Assembly (NCBI GenBank): GCA_039105265.1
Contig: JAPFFF010000004.1
Coordinates: 62,001-126,000 of the forward strand
Direction: 5' to 3'
Source: Tritrichomonas musculus
Lineage: Eukaryota; Parabasalia; Tritrichomonadida; Tritrichomonadidae
Length of the DNA stretch: 64,000 bases
Shown here: in pieces, positions 39,587-50,245 of the stretch
How the letters are laid out: each line of letters begins with the position of its first letter
How positions within the stretch are numbered: position 1 is the first letter of the stretch
The notes under the pieces: model-generated
What the model saw: the letters and a program-made list of their open reading frames with translations, nothing else
Told to the model about the DNA's origin: nothing
Database searches by the model: none
Position numbers and translations under genes: made by a program

Positions 39587-40951
39587 TTATTTTAATTGAT
39601 CAAGTTGTCTCTTTCTGATTTCATTCTCAACCATTGGTCCTATATCTACCCAATCATCATCACCAGGCAAAATTTCGCCAGGTTCACAATTTCTATTTTT
39701 ACCCCACTCAACAAATTTATCGAATATTCTTTTTTGTTCTTCTTCATTTTCTATATCATTCATCTCACGAGTGCTTTTGAGTAATAATTTAGCTTCTTCG
39801 AATGAAGTGCATGTTACTAAACTAGAATTGAGCTTTAATGCTTTCATGAAAGCATCTTCTTTTGCTTGAGCTTCAGCACTAATATAATCTCGATAAATTA
39901 GAAAGTCACGAATAGCAGATTCATAAATATACCTAATTTCGTTTTCATTTAAATCATGAAGATATTCTTCTTTATATTTCTCGCAAAATTTTTCAAAATC
40001 AAAATCTTCTTCAGTTATATGCATCTGCTCCACTTTTTGATCCAAATGACTCATCTTTTCTTCGACGACATCATAAAATAGATCAGCTGCTGTACTTCCA
40101 TTAACATTCTTTTTCATTTCAATATATTCTGGGAGTTCCTTAATTTCTTCAGAAAAGAGCTCAAATGTTATATCTGTAATAGGAACTGATGAAGTTTTCT
40201 TATCAATAAAGCGTCTTATGGCATCTAAAAAGTCTACTCTCCGCTTTGTTTCTTCTGTGGTTTGCTGCTCTCTTCTCTCATTGAAAGACAAAACATAATC
40301 ATCATGGAGCTTTTTTTTGACTTCAATAAATACTTGAAGTCTATCGTAGTTAAGCAAAATTCTCCAATCTGTGTTATATCGAAACTTACCAATAATATCT
40401 TCCCATTTGGTGTCGATTGTGAAATTTTTAGCTTCAACATTTTCGATCATTTTTTCCTTTAATCTTTCTTTTGCACGAATAACCATCTTCTTTTCAAGTT
40501 CTACACGGCGTTTTCTTTCAAGTGTCAACCACTCATCGAAAAATCTTTCCCTTTGCTTTTCTGTAACATTAATCAAACGAGGATCTGTATCAAACCTTGC
40601 AGAAGCTTCTTTGATTGTAAAAATGGATGGACTGTTATATTCAATCGGGTTTAAATCTTTTTGAACAGAACTACTCATCATCTTAAAGAAATTTTGTCGG
40701 CGAAATTGCGTTTCTTGCTGTCGTTCAATTTTTATATCATAATCAGGTGGCCTAGTCCATGAAGATTCTTTTGTGCGCGAATTATAGTAAAATATATAAC
40801 CATTTTGATCTTTACACTTCTTCCAAAAATATGATTTTGGTTTATCTGCGTTTGCAGGATTAGTCCATGTTGATTCACCAGTTTTTGGATTATAATAATA
40901 TATTCTTCCATCACTGGCTAATTCTTCTTCAAATCTTACCTTTTTCGACAT
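39587..40951 (-). CDS. pre-mRNA processing factor 40 (PRP40-like), WW and FF domains
   Basis: A 454-residue protein with the PRP40 order: two WW domains, then a row of FF domains. WW1 (about 5-32) has GRIYYYNPKTGESTWTNP but Phe7 in place of its first Trp. WW2 (about 41-68) is complete, with Trp43 and SRTKESSWTRP. FF-like helical units follow at about 165-220 (TKWEDIIGKFRYNTDWRILL), 240-300 (FLDAIRRFIDKKTSSVPITD) and 320-370 (DFEKFCEKYKEEYL). PRP40 is a U1 snRNP protein that bridges the 5' splice site, the branch-point factor and the RNA polymerase II tail. It is shorter than yeast Prp40 (583), with fewer FF repeats. It shares strand with the SNRNP27-like gene, 189 bp apart. Confidence 0.85.
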   Translation of the reverse strand: MSKKVRFEEELASDGRIYYYNPKTGESTWTNPANADKPKSYFWKKCKDQNGYIFYYNSRTKESSWTRPPDYDIKIERQQETQFRRQNFFKMMSSSVQKDLNPIEYNSPSIFTIKEASARFDTDPRLINVTEKQRERFFDEWLTLERKRRVELEKKMVIRAKERLKEKMIENVEAKNFTIDTKWEDIIGKFRYNTDWRILLNYDRLQVFIEVKKKLHDDYVLSFNERREQQTTEETKRRVDFLDAIRRFIDKKTSSVPITDITFELFSEEIKELPEYIEMKKNVNGSTAADLFYDVVEEKMSHLDQKVEQMHITEEDFDFEKFCEKYKEEYLHDLNENEIRYIYESAIRDFLIYRDYISAEAQAKEDAFMKALKLNSSLVTCTSFEEAKLLLKSTREMNDIENEEEQKRIFDKFVEWGKNRNCEPGEILPGDDDWVDIGPMVENEIRKRQLDQLK

Positions 40952-41122
40952 GCAAATATTTTTCTAGTCCTAAGAACTTTTTCAATGCTTTTTTTTTTTT
41001 TTTTTAGATTTTAAAAATATCTATATATATAAAGTTGATAGATAACAAAATTTTATAACTATAAATTCATAATTGGAAAAAAAAATATATATAACAAAAC
41101 ATATATAAAATAAAAATAATAA

Positions 41123-44100
41123 TCAAAACCAAGGAATTGATTTAACTGGCTGAATATCAGGATTCATTGCTTTATCAATGAATGTTTCAATTCTGCTTAT
41201 CCAATTTTCGGTATCATTGATTCCAATGGATTTTCCAGTTGGGGGACAAAATTTCAAAAACTTTTCCTCTATTTTGGTTCTTGCTTCGATTATTTCACTG
41301 ATTCCTTTGGTTCTTCCATAGTCAAAATCTTCATCACCGATCAATGTTTCTATAAAGCTTCTTATAACTTCGATATTTTCAGTTAATGCTTTACATACAA
41401 TTCCCATAATTATTACAAATCTTCCTTTAATAGTTGGACCTCCAAGAGTCATCACATTCGGACTTAGACGTACTTCTGATGAAATACTTTCTTCTGTTTT
41501 TGTTATTAATCCATTATCATAATCAGAATATATCACAGGAACACCAATTGATGTAGTAAAAATGCATAGCGAAAGATCAGGATAACTAGAATTAAACATT
41601 CTTTTAAAAACACATGAGACAATTAACGAATTAACCCAATGTGGACGAATCCGTAAAAAATTATCTTCACCTATTTTTCTGGCCACTCTTTTAATACAAC
41701 AACAAGTATCAAAAAATTTAATCCGTTCTCTTCCAGCTTCATTTAATTCAAGACTTTCACCATTGCCATCATCATTATTTACTTTTGTTACATATTTCGA
41801 GAGAAATTCGACTGTTGACATCATTTCTGACTCAACAAAAGCATCCTCCATTAATGATGGCTCTTCTGATGTTGGGAATATATAAAGTTTATCTCCTATT
41901 TCAAATAAATGTCCAGGAAATATTGACAATCTTCTTCTTTGTGCTAAATAATTCTTTTCAAGCATCAAATCTAACAAATATAATGAATTTGCTAATGTAA
42001 GAATTGATTTGTGATAACCTTCATTTTTTGAACGTTGAACAACGTAATTTTGCCAATTGTGCATACTTGAAGTTAATTTACACAATATCGTATCTGAATT
42101 GATAACTTCAAAATCATCATGAAAATAATTTATGCTGATCTTTAATAGTTTTTCAAATCTTAGAGGTAAAATAAACGGAAGATTTTCATTTATACCATGA
42201 GCATATTTTTGGATATCATGATGAATATCAACTAATGATCGAGAAGAATGAGTTATATTTTGTACGTATTCAATTATATCGAACAAACTCATTTCTAATA
42301 AATGCTGGCATAATTCATTGAAATCTCCAAAAAGTTCTATTTGCGACATTGTTAGTTGCTTAAGTGCTCTTTGAAAAGGACTGATTGGTGCTTTTTTCCG
42401 TTCCTCTATTAAATTTATATTATAAATCGAATTTGATTGAGTATTCATCGAGTCATCAGGAGAAGAACGAAGAATTTTTTGAGTTTCGACCAAAAAACGA
42501 GTCATATTAGTTTGAATTTGCTTTTCATCAAAATTAAGAGAAAATAAGGAACCGAAAAAATTTTCAATTAGATTCATAATTAATAATTGACTATTCTGAT
42601 TTTCGTTAATAGTTTTATATTGTAAATCGGAATGCCATTGTAATTTATGTTTCTTTCCATATAACAATAATCTGTAAGGCATTGTTTTTATCATATCGAA
42701 TATCATATCGCAAAACCAAGGGACACGTGACAATTCGACCAAATGAGCCAGCCAAAAAGTCCATTTTTCGCCATTATTAGGATGAAACAGTGCATTTAAC
42801 GACCTAATTGTCGACATCAAAGGTTCATCCATCTGATTAAAAGCAATTCGAATCATTGTGATGATTCGAGTGGCAGCTTCATGAGTGATGAACAACGGAA
42901 AGTCAAGATTATCGTCCATTAGAATCTTTGCATAAGCACCAAAGGCAGCAGTTGAAAGCTGAGCCGTTGGCTGAATAGTATAAATAGAAAAAAGAAAGTC
43001 TGCCAACTTTTGGTAATCATTCTGCAGCATCTCATTTGATTCAATTTTAATTGCCATTTTATTTATGAACTCTTCGATATGAGGAAAGCCAATTGCAATG
43101 AGTCCGTGATGAGTGAATCCACAAACTTCACGGAAAGAGTTCTTCATCAAAGGAGACAAATAAATGACAGGATCAATATTTGAAGCAATAGAAGAATCAG
43201 ATTCATCATTATCATTATTATTATTATTTAAAAATTTCTTAAATTTTTCATAAAGTTCAATTAAAACATGATTCATACATGATGAATCTGAATTCAATTC
43301 AGATTTTCCTTCAAGTAAAGAAACCATTGATTGAATAACACATAATCTTTGCTTTTCGTAAGGTGAAAAAAATTGTTTGCCAATAGTTGTTGATAAATTA
43401 GCTTCTGTTGCTTTTTCAAGCGCTTCAGTATCCAATTTTTCAGAATAAGAAATTGCTGCAACTTCGATCCAATCAACAGCCGAGTATTCATGACCAATAG
43501 TTTTCAAAGGAATGAGAAGAGAACGAAGACTATCATCTTTAATAATAAAATGATTATTAACTTTCTCCATTTCTTTAAAGAACAATGAAGAGTTGGAATA
43601 ATCATTCTCTACTGTAGCGTAAGTTTGATATGCTGCTTCATATTCAGTAATAAACGTAAGTGCAACTGCTGCTGATTGAATTTTGTTAAGATAAGGACGA
43701 TAGATTCCAAATATTATATCATTGGCATCATGTGGGAACAAATACCTCATTGCTGGAATAGATTTAGTTCCCGGTTCGAAAAAGAATTCGAATTGGTAAA
43801 AGTTACCTGTATATTTGATTGCTTTTTCGGTCAAATGATAAGCAATCTTCACTTTTTTCATATGAAACATTGTTAAAACACCTGATATGATTTGCATGTG
43901 TTTAACCTTTAAATGACTTCGAAGTAAATTAGCTAAAAATCGTTCAAAATTGAAAGTATTTGTTTCATCAATTAGTTTAGCAAACGTTACTGCTATCAGT
44001 TCACTTCCAATTGAACTGAATTTATGAGCAAGCGTGAACAAAGGATACCAAATTTCATTTTTAGGAATCAATAAAGAAATGATGACTGGTAAGAAAGAAT

Positions 44101-47100
44101 CTTCCCACATTTCAATGGGCAAGAAAGTCATTAAATAAATGATTCTATCTTTAAAATCAGGTTCAAGCATATTGATAACTTTTTCAATAAAAAGAAGAGC
44201 ACCACTATCATGAGCACGATGAGCTCTAATCAACAACAACTGAATGATGTATTGAGTACAATTTGTTTGCTTGTTGTATTCATATAACATTGCCAACATT
44301 TTTTCAGCATTACACAATTTATCAATCAATAAAAGAGGAATCAAATTTTCAATTATGTATTTTTTGGCTGAATTAATAACAGTTGTCGATTGGAAGATAA
44401 AAGGCAAAGAAGTTGTAAAAACATGCGTTTTTTTGGCAGATTGTCGAACATTAGAGAAAATCTTTTGCACAATTTCTATTTGATTATCAAGAGGAACATC
44501 TTCAATGCTTCTTATCAAGAATCGAAGTAGTGGAAGTTGATCAACGGATTCATCTGGAATTGTATCATAAAAAGACCACAAATCATCAAGTGTTTTCGAT
44601 GACTTTCGCGAAATCATCGCTTGTGAAATGATAAAGAGACGATCACAATTCTTTGCTGAATACCAACTTTTAATGACATCTAAAGCATGATTAACTGATC
44701 TTTTAAATTGATCTTCAAAAGAAGGAGAAGAACATAAAGCTTTCATAAAACATTGTAAACATTGATTATTAACTGTTTTTGATTCAATTTCTACATACTT
44801 TAATGAATCATCAGCGAGATGCGGATATCTAGAGAATAAAATATCAGGAATGATATTCGAAGCACAACAAATTAGACCAAATGTATTATTGTCAATTATT
44901 CTAATTTCAGACAACATTTCTTCAGGAAAATAATCAGTTTGATTAGAAGTCAATAAATTATAAAAATATTCAATAAATTCCGGATTAGGAGCAACACCAT
45001 TATTATTATTACTGTTGTTGTTATTATTATTGAAAATTAAGTTATTTAAATAATGAAATCCAACATGAATGAAGTACTTTAATTCTTCTTGAGTTGGCTT
45101 CATTATTAAGCAAAAATTTGCAGCATAAGCAAAAGCTTCACCAACTTCATTTGGTTCGTCATCTTTATTTGGATTATATAGACGATTTTCAAGAAGAGTT
45201 GTAACTGCAGTAATTAAAGAAAAAGGCAAATAAGAAATAAGTTCAGGTGCCGCTATAAAGACAGAATTAATAGGTGATAAAACTTTTTGTAATTCACGTG
45301 GATGAAGAAGTCTATTGTGCATATAATAAGACAACAAATCGAAATCTTGAACAGTAATTTGAGTCAACCTTTCTGTATCAGATTTCAAAAATGCAAAGAA
45401 ATAATTGGAATAAGGTGGCTCTGAGAATTTGGCATAAGTAAACAATTGTCTAAAAATGGAGAAATAAACAATTTCATGTAACAATTTCATCTTTGATAAA
45501 CTTGTTGCTATTTTTAAGGAATAAATTAATAAGCGAATATCAGAAGAAGAAATTGTAGTTTTAATTACTTCTAAGATTATTTTTAAGGCTTCTTTTGTTG
45601 GCTTATTTTTTTCAAGTAGACGAAGAATTGAATGCAAAAACGCATATTGTGAGTCAGTTTGATTCATCGCCCATTTAGGAAGCAAATCCCACAAAAAGGA
45701 CAAATCTTTATTCGCAATATTACGAATTAAATGAGGCAGCAATTTTTGAATATAAATAGATTCAAGTGTTGTTGCATTAGAAACTATATAATCAAGTAAT
45801 TCATTCAAGAATTCTTGACTCGTATTCTTAAAAATAGTGTTTAAAAATGCTTTGGAGATATGAGAACGTGAAAAGAAACTAAATCGAAAGATTCTTATAA
45901 ATGAAATTACATCTCTAACAGAAATTTGATACTTAAAAACATTAATCATTGACATTGCACAATAAGAAATTAATGTATAATCATTTTCATTATGCGTAGT
46001 TGCATCAGAAATGATTAGATATAAATTATCAAAGTTTGTCTTTAATGCTTGTAAAAATATGGGATTAACACAATATTTCTCTTCTTCAGATAAACATTGA
46101 GTAATTTTAAAGATAACTGGATGAATGTTTGCATAATCCGAAATGCATTCAAAATGATTAACAAATGACTTGTAAAATGTCATCGTTTCATCATTGATTA
46201 TAATGTCATTCAATAATACGAAAAAAAAACTCGATCTTTCCGAATTAATTAAAAAATTTACAGTTTGATCCGGAAAAAAGATGAGGAAACGAATGACATA
46301 TTTACGAATCAATGTACTAAAAGGAATTTCATTGTGCTCATATAAATGACAGATGGTTTTAATGAACATTTGAAAATAACTGTAAGTCGGATTATATTCA
46401 GAAAAGATGATCGATACAATGTTCGGATCAGTTATATAATCCTTGATGGTCAAAAACTTTAATATTTTAATAAAATGCGAAACATTCAGCATCTTTTCAC
46501 TGTCACTTTTCAAATCATATTCAAAAACTGCATCTAAAAAAATTTTAACAATATGTGGAGGTATTTTCGATGGAATGATTTTCGCTAATCGAACATACAA
46601 ATTAATTTTGTCAGGCTGAGATGAAAAGAATTTAAATATCATTTCTGGATATTTATAAAAATCATCAAGTTGCTTCTCAAAACGTGAATCTTTAATGCTT
46701 TTGTTCTTGATGATATTGAAGCATTTCTTGGCCCTTTTGCCAAGTGGTGCAACACGTGTTGTCAATGCCTGACACAAAATTTGCAAGAAGACAAGCAAAT
46801 CATTATTTTCAGAAAAATATTTGAATGCTGCATCGTTCTTCAAAATGGCAAGAATCAATGATAAAGTTCTAGAAACTTTTTCAAAAGAATTTACGGATTC
46901 AACTTTTTGTGAGATGAATTCTTTAATTTTTTGATAGAAAGATGATGTGATTTCTATTGTTCCCTCTATCCCACATAACAAGGCAAGTGTTGCTCGTTCC
47001 GCAAATAGAAAAGGAGTGGAACATTCTTCAATTTCAGTCAATGAATGAACAGGCATTGGAATTCCAAGTTGTTCGACTCTTTTCATTAAAACGTTCCGAA

Positions 47101-50100
47101 TTCCCATTGACAAAGGACAAATAATGTCATAGACCATTTGGACGAATATTCGCTTCTCATTGTCAGTTTTGTTGGCCAAATATTCCTTCAAAAAGCAGTT
47201 CACAATTTTTGCGAACTTTATGTCAAGCGGGTTGACATCTGTCGTCTGAATGAGGAAGCTTCGGACGTGATCAATCATTATGAATTTAGGAAAATAACGG
47301 TTAAACAATGAAAAACTACAAAGCATTGAAAAAAGTCGACTCGAAGGAGGAAACCAACAAAGAATCATGTTCACAGTAACATGAAAAAAGTAGTCATTTA
47401 TTGTTTTTGTACTTATGTATTCAAGGAACGTTTTGGCAATGTCAAGAGCTGTTTTGGACATTGCTGAATGAGTCCTTCCAGCTACATCGAGAAGAGATAA
47501 AATGAAGACATTCGATTCACATCGAATAAAAGCATCTCCAAATTGATGTGCCAATGAATATGCATAGCTTTCTATCTGTGGATGAAGATGGTTATGACAC
47601 CAACAATGACATAGAAGTGTGATCAATTGAATCATTGATTTTGTGTAACTTTTCGGTGGTGCTTTCAAATTCTTTAATATAATCTTAAAGCAACAAACAA
47701 TGAGTGTAAACAAGGCAGCAAATATTTCATCGTTTCCATCAAGTTGATTAGTTACAGCCATCAAGATTGACTCCATGTTAAATCCGTACTCATCAATCAA
47801 TATTCCTTGATATTGACTATAATCCATCTTCTGTGTCTTAAGATAAAGAGGTGAATAAGCAGGAATCAACTTCAAGATTCGCTTACCTAAATCAAGTTCA
47901 ACTTTGTTGACAATCGAGAAAAACGAATCAAAAAAGGAAACATTTGAATCATCAATGTTTATGTATTTCGATGCTTTGTCAGTATCGAACTTTTGAAGAC
48001 AAGCCTTCGCTGCTTTAGTGATTAATCTTTGATCACCTAGTCTAAAAGTCTCTTCTAAAAAAGGAATCAAATATTTCAATTCAATATAATGTGGCTCTTC
48101 AGTCAAAAGTGTCAAAACCGTATCAAATGCCTCAATTTTCGCTGACTCTTGAATATCTTCAATGACGATAGGTGATCTTCCACGCACTTTTCGGCGCTTA
48201 TCGTCATCTTTATCAAATGAAGATTGTTGGTAATGAAATTTTATTTGTTGAAGGAAAATTGTAACCGCTTTTAATGCAATTGACTGGTTTACAATCCTCT
48301 TAATATTGAATAAAACCGCCGCAACAAACAATTTTTGATAGGAGTTCAGAAAAAGTCCAAGTAAAGGATTCTTTTGATCGCCCGTTAAAGACGAACCAAA
48401 ACGAATTGTGAAAATTACCCATAAATAGAGTAAATTGGTATCAGCAACAGATTGCGAGAAGAAAAGATCAGTGTTTGTGGCAGCAATTTCCATCATTCGA
48501 CTTAGAATGTTAGAAATGAGACTTTCACTAAAATTTTGATCCAAAGGCATAAATCTAAAATATTCAATGAAGGTGTATGTCAAATATCTCTTCTTCATAG
48601 CATTAAACATTTCACCAGCCATGACAAATGCTATTAATGAATAGAATTCTTTTGGACATTCTTCAATAATGTCAAAAAAACGTTTAAAAATGGCAGTAAA
48701 TTCAAGCGACCGTTTAGGATTCATTATTTTCGCTGCTAAATAACGAGGAAAATTAGGAAAAGAAACAATTTCTCGCTGTGAAAAAGTATTCATTACATTT
48801 TGTCGATGGGCTGCAACAATCATTAATCGTGTCCATGATCGAATTGTTTCAACTAGGTAATGAAGAGGAACTGACATTTCTTCATTTGAGCCATTTTCAA
48901 GTTCTTCACGAAGAAGTTCACAAATATTCTTAGCAAAAGAAAGCTGAAAAAGTGCAACTGAACTTAAATGCTTCCGAATTGAATCACAATATTTGATCAT
49001 TAAATCAAAGGCAGGAACAACTTCTTCTAGCGTTTTAAATAACTTTTCTGGATATAATGAATAAAGTTCACTATCAAGTGGCGAAAGACCGTTATTTTCA
49101 TCTGAAAAAAAGACTTTATTTAATGCAATAACTTCATTTTGTGTACTGTTCATAGAGGCTGCTCCAATTATCCTTTCCATGTTTAAAATTAATGCATAAA
49201 TAGTCGAATTTAGAGAGGTTAACATGTAATGTAAGGCCCATGAATTCATATGACGATAATTAGTTTTCCATCGTTCTGAAAACTTTTTGACAATGTCGGG
49301 AATTCGTGGAAATGCATCAAAACGATTGGCCCTTCGGATTCCATTACATATTAATGCAAGAATTCGCTCTTGATATTCTTCCTTTTTGACAAAACTGAAA
49401 AAATAAAAACAGAGATACCAATGAAAGGTTCGGTGAAGCTCATGATGCTTCAATGAGGCGGTAATGAAGAATAGTTTAGTAACTGTGTCAATTTGATCAG
49501 AAAAAACTTCTAGTCCATCAGAATGGACATCACAATATTTTTTGACAAAGTAAAACCATGAATAAAAGAAATGTTGGAGGAAAATATAACTTGATGAACA
49601 ACTTAATTCAAAAATTCGTTTAAATGATGCTATTATATCATCTCTCATATTTGAGCCATCTTTAATTCGCTTAAAAACTTCGGATGTGAAAAGAACAAAA
49701 TCATAATTTAAATCTTTTTCTTTGATATGAGGTATAGATTGTAAGAAAAATATCAACATTGGCGCAAATTCTGGGGTTGAAATTTCTTTATCTAGCAATG
49801 TTGGGATCAAATGATAAAAATAAATTGGTGACCTTGAATAAAAATGAGATGTATTAAATCCTTTGTTGAAATAATCAACTGCAATTTGAAAAATTTCTAT
49901 ATATTGCTTTTTCGTTTCACAATCTGGTGGTCGCATAGAATTTAAAAGGAGAGAAATAGAAAAAAGTGGACCATATTTTTTGTTTAAAGATAATTTTGAT
50001 ATTATATTTGGTGGAGGAATCGTAGATATAATGAACGTAAAAATAATAATTGTTAGCTTTTCCCATTCTTCTGTTTCATAATTGTTTGGCCTTTGCAAAA

Positions 50101-50245
50101 CTAAAGTAAATATCTCACGAATAAATTCGTTAACTTTGTATTTTTTTCCGGCCATAATTTCTACATGATGCGTTTGGAGCCAATGTATTAGTTTGAATGG
50201 AGTATCTCTTTGGCCCTGATTAATGATTTCAGAGAGCTCCTGCAT
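41123..50245 (-). CDS. Tra1/TRRAP-like PIKK-family pseudokinase
   Basis: A 3040-residue single-exon gene; the codon before the first ATG (50245) is TTG. Most of it is helical HEAT/TPR solenoid, as in Tra1/TRRAP, the scaffold that docks activators to the SAGA and NuA4 histone acetyltransferase complexes. The C-terminal 270 residues hold the kinase-like part. RRRLSIFPGHLFEIGDKLYI is near residue 2770, and near 2910 VRLSPNVMTLGGPTIKGRFV is followed by IIMGIVCKALTENIEV. These match the TRRAP block in which RLTPNI is followed by G-V-x-G and a helix with ARCF. No catalytic HRD- or DFG-type motif is visible, as expected of this inactive family. The protein ends in PWF, like FATC tails. It is shorter than yeast Tra1 (about 3744). 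Two Asn-rich runs interrupt the solenoid (near 1750 and 2335). Confidence 0.75.
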   Translation of the reverse strand: MQELSEIINQGQRDTPFKLIHWLQTHHVEIMAGKKYKVNEFIREIFTLVLQRPNNYETEEWEKLTIIIFTFIISTIPPPNIISKLSLNKKYGPLFSISLLLNSMRPPDCETKKQYIEIFQIAVDYFNKGFNTSHFYSRSPIYFYHLIPTLLDKEISTPEFAPMLIFFLQSIPHIKEKDLNYDFVLFTSEVFKRIKDGSNMRDDIIASFKRIFELSCSSSYIFLQHFFYSWFYFVKKYCDVHSDGLEVFSDQIDTVTKLFFITASLKHHELHRTFHWYLCFYFFSFVKKEEYQERILALICNGIRRANRFDAFPRIPDIVKKFSERWKTNYRHMNSWALHYMLTSLNSTIYALILNMERIIGAASMNSTQNEVIALNKVFFSDENNGLSPLDSELYSLYPEKLFKTLEEVVPAFDLMIKYCDSIRKHLSSVALFQLSFAKNICELLREELENGSNEEMSVPLHYLVETIRSWTRLMIVAAHRQNVMNTFSQREIVSFPNFPRYLAAKIMNPKRSLEFTAIFKRFFDIIEECPKEFYSLIAFVMAGEMFNAMKKRYLTYTFIEYFRFMPLDQNFSESLISNILSRMMEIAATNTDLFFSQSVADTNLLYLWVIFTIRFGSSLTGDQKNPLLGLFLNSYQKLFVAAVLFNIKRIVNQSIALKAVTIFLQQIKFHYQQSSFDKDDDKRRKVRGRSPIVIEDIQESAKIEAFDTVLTLLTEEPHYIELKYLIPFLEETFRLGDQRLITKAAKACLQKFDTDKASKYINIDDSNVSFFDSFFSIVNKVELDLGKRILKLIPAYSPLYLKTQKMDYSQYQGILIDEYGFNMESILMAVTNQLDGNDEIFAALFTLIVCCFKIILKNLKAPPKSYTKSMIQLITLLCHCWCHNHLHPQIESYAYSLAHQFGDAFIRCESNVFILSLLDVAGRTHSAMSKTALDIAKTFLEYISTKTINDYFFHVTVNMILCWFPPSSRLFSMLCSFSLFNRYFPKFIMIDHVRSFLIQTTDVNPLDIKFAKIVNCFLKEYLANKTDNEKRIFVQMVYDIICPLSMGIRNVLMKRVEQLGIPMPVHSLTEIEECSTPFLFAERATLALLCGIEGTIEITSSFYQKIKEFISQKVESVNSFEKVSRTLSLILAILKNDAAFKYFSENNDLLVFLQILCQALTTRVAPLGKRAKKCFNIIKNKSIKDSRFEKQLDDFYKYPEMIFKFFSSQPDKINLYVRLAKIIPSKIPPHIVKIFLDAVFEYDLKSDSEKMLNVSHFIKILKFLTIKDYITDPNIVSIIFSEYNPTYSYFQMFIKTICHLYEHNEIPFSTLIRKYVIRFLIFFPDQTVNFLINSERSSFFFVLLNDIIINDETMTFYKSFVNHFECISDYANIHPVIFKITQCLSEEEKYCVNPIFLQALKTNFDNLYLIISDATTHNENDYTLISYCAMSMINVFKYQISVRDVISFIRIFRFSFFSRSHISKAFLNTIFKNTSQEFLNELLDYIVSNATTLESIYIQKLLPHLIRNIANKDLSFLWDLLPKWAMNQTDSQYAFLHSILRLLEKNKPTKEALKIILEVIKTTISSSDIRLLIYSLKIATSLSKMKLLHEIVYFSIFRQLFTYAKFSEPPYSNYFFAFLKSDTERLTQITVQDFDLLSYYMHNRLLHPRELQKVLSPINSVFIAAPELISYLPFSLITAVTTLLENRLYNPNKDDEPNEVGEAFAYAANFCLIMKPTQEELKYFIHVGFHYLNNLIFNNNNNNSNNNNGVAPNPEFIEYFYNLLTSNQTDYFPEEMLSEIRIIDNNTFGLICCASNIIPDILFSRYPHLADDSLKYVEIESKTVNNQCLQCFMKALCSSPSFEDQFKRSVNHALDVIKSWYSAKNCDRLFIISQAMISRKSSKTLDDLWSFYDTIPDESVDQLPLLRFLIRSIEDVPLDNQIEIVQKIFSNVRQSAKKTHVFTTSLPFIFQSTTVINSAKKYIIENLIPLLLIDKLCNAEKMLAMLYEYNKQTNCTQYIIQLLLIRAHRAHDSGALLFIEKVINMLEPDFKDRIIYLMTFLPIEMWEDSFLPVIISLLIPKNEIWYPLFTLAHKFSSIGSELIAVTFAKLIDETNTFNFERFLANLLRSHLKVKHMQIISGVLTMFHMKKVKIAYHLTEKAIKYTGNFYQFEFFFEPGTKSIPAMRYLFPHDANDIIFGIYRPYLNKIQSAAVALTFITEYEAAYQTYATVENDYSNSSLFFKEMEKVNNHFIIKDDSLRSLLIPLKTIGHEYSAVDWIEVAAISYSEKLDTEALEKATEANLSTTIGKQFFSPYEKQRLCVIQSMVSLLEGKSELNSDSSCMNHVLIELYEKFKKFLNNNNNDNDESDSSIASNIDPVIYLSPLMKNSFREVCGFTHHGLIAIGFPHIEEFINKMAIKIESNEMLQNDYQKLADFLFSIYTIQPTAQLSTAAFGAYAKILMDDNLDFPLFITHEAATRIITMIRIAFNQMDEPLMSTIRSLNALFHPNNGEKWTFWLAHLVELSRVPWFCDMIFDMIKTMPYRLLLYGKKHKLQWHSDLQYKTINENQNSQLLIMNLIENFFGSLFSLNFDEKQIQTNMTRFLVETQKILRSSPDDSMNTQSNSIYNINLIEERKKAPISPFQRALKQLTMSQIELFGDFNELCQHLLEMSLFDIIEYVQNITHSSRSLVDIHHDIQKYAHGINENLPFILPLRFEKLLKISINYFHDDFEVINSDTILCKLTSSMHNWQNYVVQRSKNEGYHKSILTLANSLYLLDLMLEKNYLAQRRRLSIFPGHLFEIGDKLYIFPTSEEPSLMEDAFVESEMMSTVEFLSKYVTKVNNDDGNGESLELNEAGRERIKFFDTCCCIKRVARKIGEDNFLRIRPHWVNSLIVSCVFKRMFNSSYPDLSLCIFTTSIGVPVIYSDYDNGLITKTEESISSEVRLSPNVMTLGGPTIKGRFVIIMGIVCKALTENIEVIRSFIETLIGDEDFDYGRTKGISEIIEARTKIEEKFLKFCPPTGKSIGINDTENWISRIETFIDKAMNPDIQPVKSIPWF

